Origin: CAYWRZ01 sp964460845
GTDB taxonomy: Bacteria; Bacteroidota; Bacteroidia; Flavobacteriales_D; UBA2798
Assembly (NCBI GenBank): GCA_964460845.1
Contig: CAYWRZ010000005.1
Span: forward strand, 124,001-188,000
Direction of reading: 5' to 3'
DNA: 64,000 nt
Both the position numbers and the translations under genes were made by a program. Below, in pieces: positions 7,415 through 14,563 of the stretch; position 1 is the stretch's first letter, and the number at the start of each line of letters is the position of its first letter. The notes beneath the pieces were generated by a model. It was not told the DNA's origin. It ran no database searches and was given only the letters and a program-made list of their open reading frames with translations.

Positions 7415-8239
7415 ATGAAGCACAAAACGCTTTTTATACTTATTTCTATTGTTATTGCTTCATCATGCAGCGAGAATAAAAATTTATTCTATTATGAGTA
7501 TAATTACATTACGGAATTTAGAAAACTCTCTATTCAATTCCCTGAAAATATTGATATGGATTCAGTTACAGTAGATGATGCAATAGTCAGTATTGAAACC
7601 ATTATTAATCCTTCCCGTTCCGTTTTATATAAAAATAAAGACTCTATATTTATTATTAATTATAGTGATACAGTAAACTATTTAATAGCCTATACGATAG
7701 ATTCCGTAACCAACGAAATAATTGAAGCAGATACTTCATTCAATATTCATGTTGGATACTCAAAAGGGCCTTTTAAATACAATCCTTCAAATTCAACAAT
7801 ACAGCAAGATTCGTTAACCTTTCAATGGTTAAGTAAAACAGATACCCTTGAATATAAAGGACTATACGGCATTAGCGCATTTTGCAAAAAAAATCCGCAC
7901 TCCCAACAAGGAAGGATATTTTTTTCCGGTCGCCGGGAAATATTCAGAATGGGAAATGAAATTTTCAACTGTGATATTTATATTGGTTACTTCCCTCAGA
8001 AAGGAATGCACTCTGAGGCTTATTTTGAACTTTTTTTTATTGAGGTAAATTCGGGAATTATCCTTAAAAGTGAAACGTATAAAGTAAACTCGCAAAAATA
8101 TACGTATAGTTTTGAGGGAATGGAATACGAGAGCTACAAAACCAGTGAGGAAAATTTCATTGGAAGAACTTACCTTAAAAGCATTACCCCAAGCGACCTC
8201 ACGCCTGCAAAAGTTAGTAACTGGGAAAATTGTCCTTAA
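7415..8239 (+). CDS. Lipoprotein, second probable immunity protein
   Basis: A 274-residue lipoprotein (signal ISIVIASSC, Cys at about 18), starting 16 nt after the orphan toxin tail. It is paralogous to the protein at 6396-7178: FYYEYNYIT after the Cys, a central DTVNYLIAYTIDSVTNE matching DTANFLIQGTLDTITQE, CDIYIGYFPQKGMH, and a C-terminal LTPAKVSNW followed by a Cys. The divergence suggests specificity for a different toxin variant. The DNA is strongly AT-rich, like the toxin tail and the first lipoprotein. This and the orphan tail appear to have been duplicated as a unit. Immunity is inference. Confidence 0.6.
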   Translation: MKHKTLFILISIVIASSCSENKNLFYYEYNYITEFRKLSIQFPENIDMDSVTVDDAIVSIETIINPSRSVLYKNKDSIFIINYSDTVNYLIAYTIDSVTNEIIEADTSFNIHVGYSKGPFKYNPSNSTIQQDSLTFQWLSKTDTLEYKGLYGISAFCKKNPHSQQGRIFFSGRREIFRMGNEIFNCDIYIGYFPQKGMHSEAYFELFFIEVNSGIILKSETYKVNSQKYTYSFEGMEYESYKTSEENFIGRTYLKSITPSDLTPAKVSNWENCP

Positions 8240-8353
8240 CGCTGTTATCCGGTTGTATGAGGTTCAGAATGTGTAATATGCTAAATATTTTTTTGTTTAA
8301 AACCAGTTAAATTTTTAGGAGGGGTTACAGTTACACTGGTCTTCTGTCTTTCG

Positions 8354-8569
8354 TCATCCTACTTGGTTTTCTGAGTATTGTCCTTTAATGTGAGCCAAGA
8401 AGAACTTTCCTACTGAATCACTTCCAATAAATTCATAATAGGTGCTTTCAGGAACGTCATAATACTGCCATATTGCACCATTTTTTTTGAATTCAATTTC
8501 AAGAGTCAAAGTATCAGAATCAAATCCAATACTTGCTATCATTGATGATTCTACATATTGTCTGTCCAT
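8354..8569 (-). CDS. KTSC domain protein
   Basis: A 71-residue protein that matches the KTSC domain along its whole length: VESSMIASIGFD at the start, LTLEIEFKKNGAIWQYYDVP in the middle, and the DSVGKFFLAHIKGQY close. KTSC is a small domain named after its occurrence at lysyl-tRNA synthetase C-termini; its biochemical role is not established. The ATG lies 2 nt after the HerA stop (8572-8574), so it is the third and last gene of the SIR2-HerA operon and is probably translationally coupled to it. A link to defence is inferred only from this position. Confidence 0.75.
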   Translation of the reverse strand: MDRQYVESSMIASIGFDSDTLTLEIEFKKNGAIWQYYDVPESTYYEFIGSDSVGKFFLAHIKGQYSENQVG

Positions 8570-8571
8570 AT

Positions 8572-10341
8572 TTAAAATTTTTGTTGTCTTATTCTCGTAA
8601 CAACGGTTTTATAATTTTCTTCATCAGTTGGGTGTTCGTGTTGCCATTTTTCAACAAGTTTTGGGTCATCACTTGTTGGTCTTGGAACATTAAGTTTAAG
8701 TCTTACTCTTGATGGAATTTTAATTGCTTCTCCAACAATTATGGCTTCACCTGTCCGTAATGACGGAAGTAGGTCAATTAAACTGTTTAAGTTGTCGGGG
8801 GCTGAGGATTTAACTATTGATTGGTCGCCTGAATTAGTTAGTCGTAATGCAATAAAAGTTCCCACTTGAGCTAAAATAGTTTCTGAAATTTCTGATGGTC
8901 TTTGGGAAATAACTAAAGCTCCTAAACCAAACTTTCTTCCTTCTTTGAATACCCTTTCTACCGCTGCCTTTGAATAACTGTTATTGTCATTTTTGTTAAG
9001 ATAGTTGTGTGCTTCTTCATAAGCCAAAAGGAGTGGTCTATTCTTACCAGTATATGGTTCATTCCGACCCCAAAACATACTATCATAAACAAATCTTGTT
9101 ATCAATCCAACTGTAATATCAAGGACTTCAAAAGGAACTCCGCTTAAATCTAAGATTGAGAGTTTACTGTCGCTACCAATCCATTCATTTAAAAGATGAT
9201 GTAAATCTTTATCTGAATCGGCATCTTTGAAGTCTCCTGGATTAAAAAGGAAATCAAATCTTGAATCTTTGAGCCTTGATAAAATTTTCTTCTCGTATGA
9301 GTAAAATTCTTGGTGCTGTGATTTATATGGTGGTTTGGTGTTATCCGTTGATAGATGTGATTTAAATTTTGCTCCAATTAAATTTTCTGCCTCTCCATCA
9401 TCTACTTTGATTGCAGTAGATAAAATTTGTTCATCCTTTTTAGTTGTATTAAAACTTGCATTTAACCACCAATTCATTTCATACCATAGTTTTCTCACGC
9501 TAAAAGGAATTGGTGAATCACTTGTAACAAAATTTGGATTAACTATACCCGCTTTTAGATTGCAATTTTCCTTTTTGAGATTTGTAACTAATTCCCGAAA
9601 TAAACGATAATCTGGTTTTTGGTCATCTGTTGGTTTTGCTCCTACTAAAAAGTATGCAAGTTCGTCAAAGGACATCAACCAAAATGGAATGAATAATGGA
9701 TTGGCAGGGTCATTAATTTTTAGAACTTTGGCTTCAGGGAAAGCTGAAGAATATTCTCCGTGAGGGTCAACAAGAATAATTCTTGAACCTTGATAACCAC
9801 TCAAAATTGCTTTGAGAATACTAACTGTTGTATTAGACTTACCACTACCTGTTGAACCCAAAATTGCACAATGTCTCAAAACCAATCTGTGCAAATCTGC
9901 ATAAACGCTTAAATTTTCAGATGAGGAGTGTTTGCCAATTTCAATAGAGCCTGCATCTTTTTTACCATAAATATCAAACAGGTCTTTTTCAATAACTATG
10001 TGAACTTCATCATTGATTGTTGGATAAGTCCCAATACCTTTTTCAAAATCATCTTCTCCAACTTTTTCGCCAACAAGTTGAACAGTTAAAAACCTTGAGC
10101 CAAAACTATATTTTAGAAGCGTTTCATCTGTTTTGCTTGGCGTATTACTTACTGATGAAACAATACCGTAAATTGTAATATTGCCAATCGGTATTTTTAC
10201 GAATGTTCCGATTTGTCCAATTTTATAAAGCCGACCATTGATAATAGGAGCTGCTGATGGTATTTCGTTTGAAACTTCCACTTCAACTGTCCCAGAGTCA
10301 ACCCGTATAATATGACCTAAATATGTTATCTCGGTTTTCAT
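8572..10341 (-). CDS. HerA-like hexameric ATPase/helicase of a SIR2-HerA defence system
   Basis: A 589-residue HerA/DUF87-family ATPase. The N-terminal HAS-barrel-like region (1-120) precedes Walker A at 162-169 (GSTGSGKS). IILVDPHGEY follows at 188-197, a Walker B-type segment LLLAYEEAHNYL lies at 437-448, and the sensor region EGRKFGLGALVISQRPSE at 467-484, typical of HerA. The start overlaps the stop of the SIR2 gene by 4 nt (ATGA type), so the two are translationally coupled. In characterised SIR2-HerA pairs, HerA hexamers assemble with SIR2 subunits into a complex that depletes NAD+ or cuts DNA upon phage infection. All ATPase motifs appear intact, so the gene is probably functional. Confidence 0.9.
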   Translation of the reverse strand: MKTEITYLGHIIRVDSGTVEVEVSNEIPSAAPIINGRLYKIGQIGTFVKIPIGNITIYGIVSSVSNTPSKTDETLLKYSFGSRFLTVQLVGEKVGEDDFEKGIGTYPTINDEVHIVIEKDLFDIYGKKDAGSIEIGKHSSSENLSVYADLHRLVLRHCAILGSTGSGKSNTTVSILKAILSGYQGSRIILVDPHGEYSSAFPEAKVLKINDPANPLFIPFWLMSFDELAYFLVGAKPTDDQKPDYRLFRELVTNLKKENCNLKAGIVNPNFVTSDSPIPFSVRKLWYEMNWWLNASFNTTKKDEQILSTAIKVDDGEAENLIGAKFKSHLSTDNTKPPYKSQHQEFYSYEKKILSRLKDSRFDFLFNPGDFKDADSDKDLHHLLNEWIGSDSKLSILDLSGVPFEVLDITVGLITRFVYDSMFWGRNEPYTGKNRPLLLAYEEAHNYLNKNDNNSYSKAAVERVFKEGRKFGLGALVISQRPSEISETILAQVGTFIALRLTNSGDQSIVKSSAPDNLNSLIDLLPSLRTGEAIIVGEAIKIPSRVRLKLNVPRPTSDDPKLVEKWQHEHPTDEENYKTVVTRIRQQKF

Positions 10342-11531
10342 TTAGTAAGGTTTTCAATTGCTTCTCTTTTTCCTGAATTGGAAATTAAAAAGTTTACAAG
10401 TTCATTGAAGTCTCCAAGTTTGAATCTATTTGTTGTAGAATCCCAATAGGTTTCTGATTTTTCATTTGGCTTTAAATCATCCGCTAAATAATGCCACTCT
10501 CCCAGATTGCCGTTTACAATAGCCTTTGTTGGTCCAAAGACTATGAGATTCATATATGAAGATGTTAGTTTGTGTAAATTCTCTACTTCAGCATCTTGGA
10601 AAAAGAAAACCAATGCAGTTAGTCTATTGTTTTGTCGTAAACAGTTGAATATTATTTCATTGATATGTTGGTCGGAGAATGAATATCCTGAAAAAATGAA
10701 AAGAAGTTCTCCACTGAGCAAATAATTTTTCAGTCTGTCGAAATATGCTATGAAGGGTTGTTTCTTTGATGAATCGTATTTTTCTTTTGAAGGATAAATT
10801 ACTAATTCATTCTTTTCATCTTCTATTTTTTCAATTTTTCCTTGTCGTATGATTTTTTGTGATTTTGTTGCTGGGTCAATTTTCCAAAACCAACTTAATG
10901 AGCCGTGAATTTTCCAAAGTCTAATCCAATTTTGAGTCAGGTCATTTTTGGAGACAAATTGGTCAATACTTTCCTGCCAAAAGAATGGCTCAAATGAGCC
11001 AACAAATCCGTCAAAGTAGGGGATTTGGCTAGCTTCTAAAGATTTTTCAATTATTAGGTCATAATTTGTTGTGAATATTTCTTTTGAAAAATCTCTATTT
11101 AGCATACTTAGCCAAGCAAAGAATTTTTTTGTTTGACTGATATCAGCTAATGATTCTTTTGCGGCAATGATTTGATAAATTATTTTACATATTTCTATAT
11201 CTAAGGTTTTTGCAGATTCTCCTGTGATTCCTTGATAACTTTTAGTATTGACTTCTCCAGTAATCTCTCTAATTCTTCTAATGTGATTTAGGATGTCTTC
11301 AATATTGACATTTCGATCCGTTATGATGGTTTTTAAGTCTTCCTTAATAGCTATAAAGTTGGCTTTATTCTCGTCTTTTAATTCCTCTTCAATCCCTATT
11401 GTCAATTGTTCAACATTCGGAATTTTTAATGCACAAGAAGTTCCTGCACCAAAAAAGAATCCTATGTTTTTTGAATAGGATAAATGTGTTTTCAGCTCTC
11501 TTACTTCTCTTATTAAGTTTATTTTTTCCAT
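10338..11531 (-). CDS. SIR2-domain NADase-type effector of a SIR2-HerA defence system
   Basis: A 397-residue SIR2-like protein. The NAD-binding signature GAGTS is at residues 28-32. The TTNYD motif at 154-158 holds the conserved Asn156 and Asp158, and KIHGS at 207-211 holds the conserved His209, as in defence-associated SIR2 proteins. The C-terminal half has an FSGYSFSDQHINEI segment, also typical of these proteins, where it follows the Rossmann core. Key catalytic positions are present, so NAD+ hydrolysis is expected. The gene is first in the operon SIR2-HerA-KTSC and overlaps HerA by 4 nt. AT-rich DNA and neighbouring attC-like repeats suggest horizontal acquisition. Confidence 0.9.
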   Translation of the reverse strand: MEKINLIREVRELKTHLSYSKNIGFFFGAGTSCALKIPNVEQLTIGIEEELKDENKANFIAIKEDLKTIITDRNVNIEDILNHIRRIREITGEVNTKSYQGITGESAKTLDIEICKIIYQIIAAKESLADISQTKKFFAWLSMLNRDFSKEIFTTNYDLIIEKSLEASQIPYFDGFVGSFEPFFWQESIDQFVSKNDLTQNWIRLWKIHGSLSWFWKIDPATKSQKIIRQGKIEKIEDEKNELVIYPSKEKYDSSKKQPFIAYFDRLKNYLLSGELLFIFSGYSFSDQHINEIIFNCLRQNNRLTALVFFFQDAEVENLHKLTSSYMNLIVFGPTKAIVNGNLGEWHYLADDLKPNEKSETYWDSTTNRFKLGDFNELVNFLISNSGKREAIENLTK

Positions 11532-11690
11532 CTCATTCGATTTGTCAATCTGGTCTCAGGTCGTTCTTTAGGCTTGCACCCAATATTTTTTAGACTTAGC
11601 GTTCGGGAAGATTTCGGAGCACAAAGCTTCAATTTATACTAATGACATTAGAAACAAAAAGCTCCGTCCCTAAAGCTTTCGGGATTGTAC

Positions 11691-11722
11691 GTTAGCCCGC
11701 ATGACGCAAAACCCGTGTTATA
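11691..11722 (-). repeat. attC-like dispersed repeat, copy C
   Basis: Read on the minus strand: TATAACACGGGTTTTGCGTC followed by ATGCGGGCTAAC. It shares AACA, GGnTTTGC, GCGGG and AAC with copy A at 983-1013, and TAACACGG-TTTTG with copy B at 1118-1152. It lies between the SIR2 gene and the coiled-coil membrane gene, which supports its being a boundary between separately acquired accessory units. Confidence 0.4.
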
Positions 11723-11730
11723 AGCTGCCA

Positions 11731-12603
11731 TTACAAGAATCTTTTTGCTAATTGTTTTAGAATTCTGATTCCATGAATAGTAAAAGTCCCATCTTCATTT
11801 ATTATTCTGAGATTAAGCATTCCTATAAGTTCTTGTTTGCTTAATTCTTCTAAATTAATTCTGAATTTTCTACTTAAAACTGAATTCGGGTATTTCATTA
11901 TTGCTTCAAAAGGCATATTCTGCTTTCTGATCAAATCAATAAGTCGCCTTATAATGCTTTCTGGAATTTCTTCTAAAATAATGTCGTCATTTTCACTTTC
12001 ATGGTATAAACGATTTCTTAAAAAATTTAATTCTCGATTTTGTTTCGAAATCTCTACTTCTTTTTCCTTTAACTGTTTTCGTATTTGCTCTTTTTCATGT
12101 TGTTCCAATTGAGCCTTTTCAATCAATGAGTTTAAAATTTCGTTTCTTTCTTGAATTTCTTGCTTTAACTTTATTTTTTCCTTTTCTATTTCTTCTTTTG
12201 TCTCTTTAATGTTTTTGTCATTGAACCCATTATCGAACTTATTAACTAAACCACTATATCCTTCGTCCAAATGCCTCAGTCTTTCTCCAAAACCAGCTTC
12301 TATTCTTCCAAGAATTTCTGATATTTCTTTAGTAAATTTATATGTGTTATCATAAAACAAGTTACTTGTATCGGTAGCTTTAAAATAAAATGCTACTGAT
12401 AATGCAATTGCAAAAAGTGAAAGTAAAAGAGCAAGTAGTGCATTGAAATCGAACTTTGAAAAATCAAATGTCCAATCTGATACTGCAAGCTTGTATATTA
12501 TCAAAGCAACTATTAGAATTCCTGAAATAAGTTTAAACCAGTCAAATAATGTTGCTTTTGACGATTCCTGCTTTGATTTTTTATTTTTTTCTTCTTTTTC
12601 CAT
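11731..12603 (-). CDS. Membrane-anchored coiled-coil protein, unknown function
   Basis: A 290-residue protein. A Lys/Glu-rich N-terminus (1-20) precedes two transmembrane helices (about 25-42 and 55-75). A long coiled coil (about 125-205) is almost entirely Glu, Lys, Gln, Ile and Leu. A globular C-terminal region (about 215-290) has a winged-helix look (EESIIRRL-like helix, ELSKQELIGML, GTFTIHGIRIL). The topology would place both the coiled coil and the C-terminal domain in the cytoplasm. Same strand and upstream of SIR2-HerA, but separated by about 200 nt and a repeat, so it is probably a separate unit. AT-rich. Family not recognised; a role in defence or sensing is possible by location only. 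Confidence 0.55.
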   Translation of the reverse strand: MEKEEKNKKSKQESSKATLFDWFKLISGILIVALIIYKLAVSDWTFDFSKFDFNALLALLLSLFAIALSVAFYFKATDTSNLFYDNTYKFTKEISEILGRIEAGFGERLRHLDEGYSGLVNKFDNGFNDKNIKETKEEIEKEKIKLKQEIQERNEILNSLIEKAQLEQHEKEQIRKQLKEKEVEISKQNRELNFLRNRLYHESENDDIILEEIPESIIRRLIDLIRKQNMPFEAIMKYPNSVLSRKFRINLEELSKQELIGMLNLRIINEDGTFTIHGIRILKQLAKRFL

Positions 12604-12997
12604 GTCTGAGGTCTAATATGGTTGCTTATAACTCTTAAATATGCGCAAAATGATTGCGTATATCCTTTCAATTTCAGAAAATAAATGCAATAAAGATACT
12701 TCACACAAGAATAATTACTTTTTTATTACGTAAAAAATCGAAAGAACTATTTTATCAAAGGAGCTTGGTTTTTCACTATTTCGCCTCACACCTCCCCTTT
12801 CACAACCTAAATATCTGAAAAATATTCATTTACAAGCCATTCCACCTCTTCAAAACCCTCCCAGGAAGGGTTAGAAACCTGTCTCCTACTCTCCCACAGC
12901 AACCGAGCACCTACCCCATGCCTCAACATATTTCCGGAATATTTACGTAATTTTAGGGTCTCTATTTCAACTGTTCTACAGACCAAACGACAACGCT
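12604..12997. other. Divergent intergenic region
   Basis: About 390 nt between divergent genes, presumably holding both promoters. The left half is AT-rich and the right half has C-rich tracts. An AATTTTAGGG stretch near 12949-12958 is a weak -7-like candidate for the gene at 12998. No gene or RNA was recognised. Confidence 0.4.
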
Positions 12998-14383
12998 ATG
13001 AAAAAAGCGCTTTTATTGCTTACCACCCTATTTATGGCCAGCTTCACTTTCGGACAGGAATCAAAAGCTGAATTATTAGACAGCTTATTTACCGCACTGC
13101 ACCATAAAAAAATGTTTAACGGTAACGTGCTCATCGCAGAAAAAGGAACGGTAATTTTTGAAAAAAGCTACGGCTTAGCCGATGAAGAAAAAAAACGGCC
13201 GCTCAATGCCCAAACTATTTTTGAACTGGCCTCCGTGTCCAAACAATTTACCGCAATGGGAATTGTGCTGCTGCAAAAGCAGGGAAAGCTGAACTACGAC
13301 GATCCCCTTTCGAAGTACATCCCCGAGCTGGATTTTTACGGTCCTATCAGCATCCGGAACTTGCTGATCCATACGAGCGGACTCCCCGACTACATGGAGC
13401 TTCTTGATGCGCATTGGGATAAAACAAGATTTGCTACCAACCAGGATATTGTCAACGAATTTGTAAAACACAAGCCCGAAGCGGCTTTCCAGGCGGGCGA
13501 AAAATTTGAATACAGCAACACCGGCTATGCCTTACTGGGCCTGATTATCGAAAAAGTTTCAAAAAAATCGTTCGGAGATTTTCTGGCCGCTGCCATTTTT
13601 AAGCCGCTGAACATGAAAAACACGTTGGTGTACAGAAGCCGTTACGCACCAAAAAAAATAAAAAACTATGCGCAAGGCTATGTAAATGACGGCCTGGGAA
13701 ATAAAGTGCTTCCCAACAGTTTCGGAAAAGGATTTTACAGCTATTACCTCGACGGAATCGTGGGCGACGGAATGGTCAACTCCACTACCGAAGATCTGCT
13801 CAAATGGGACCGTGCGCTTTACACCGACAAGCTGGTCAATACCGAAGATAAATCACTTATTTTCAACTCTGTCCGAACCAATAACGGCAAAGAAACCCGC
13901 TACGGATTCGGGTGGGTCATCGACCAAACGGAGAAATACGGGAAAATCGTGAACCACGGAGGAGGCTGGGCCGGTTATGTCACCTTTATCGAACGACACC
14001 TCGACAACGACAAAACCATTATTATTCTTCAGAACAATTCGCACGAGCTCACCGCTTTACCCGTAAAAGACGCCAGAAAAATACTGTACGATGAACCTTT
14101 GAGTAAAGAAAATCTTAAGGCCGTTACCCTGAATGACGAAGCGCTCGACAAGTACGTGGGCACCTACACAAACGAAGAAATTCAGCTTACCATTTACATC
14201 GTGAAAAAAGACAATGTACTAATGGCTCAAGCCGAAGGGCAAAACGCCTTTCCGTTGGATGCTTTTGAAAATCACACTTTTAAATTCGAACCTGCGCAGA
14301 TTAAGATGATTTTTCATCCCGAAGCACAACGCATGGATTTCTTTCAGGACGACTTCAGTTTTACGTTCCGGAAAATCGAATAA
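12998..14383 (+). CDS. Periplasmic serine hydrolase, beta-lactamase class C/DD-peptidase-like
   Basis: A 461-residue protein with a cleavable signal peptide (residues 1-20, ending FTFGQ). All three motifs of the serine beta-lactamase-like family are present: SxxK at 79-82 (SVSK), YxN at 172-174 (YSN), and an HGG box in NHGGGWAGY replacing KTG. HTSGLPDY near 125-132 is also typical. Residues after about 370 form a separate small beta-rich domain, as in many Bacteroidota members. The family covers esterases, DD-peptidases and peptide hydrolases, so true beta-lactam hydrolysis cannot be claimed. It is transcribed alone, divergent from the accessory region. Start: ATG at 12998, directly before the signal sequence. 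Confidence 0.85.
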   Translation: MKKALLLLTTLFMASFTFGQESKAELLDSLFTALHHKKMFNGNVLIAEKGTVIFEKSYGLADEEKKRPLNAQTIFELASVSKQFTAMGIVLLQKQGKLNYDDPLSKYIPELDFYGPISIRNLLIHTSGLPDYMELLDAHWDKTRFATNQDIVNEFVKHKPEAAFQAGEKFEYSNTGYALLGLIIEKVSKKSFGDFLAAAIFKPLNMKNTLVYRSRYAPKKIKNYAQGYVNDGLGNKVLPNSFGKGFYSYYLDGIVGDGMVNSTTEDLLKWDRALYTDKLVNTEDKSLIFNSVRTNNGKETRYGFGWVIDQTEKYGKIVNHGGGWAGYVTFIERHLDNDKTIIILQNNSHELTALPVKDARKILYDEPLSKENLKAVTLNDEALDKYVGTYTNEEIQLTIYIVKKDNVLMAQAEGQNAFPLDAFENHTFKFEPAQIKMIFHPEAQRMDFFQDDFSFTFRKIE

Positions 14384-14563
14384 AATTGTACTGTGTCCGT
14401 GCCTAAATCAGGTGTAAGCGGCACACATAAATTTAAAATCCGGAGCAAAAGTTTGCCTCTCAGGCTGTAATCAACTTATTCTGCAGCTATCGATGGCCAA
14501 TACCCACTCTGATTTACAGCAAATTTCATCTCTTTCAGCCCAATAATTGGAAAGATTTATTGT

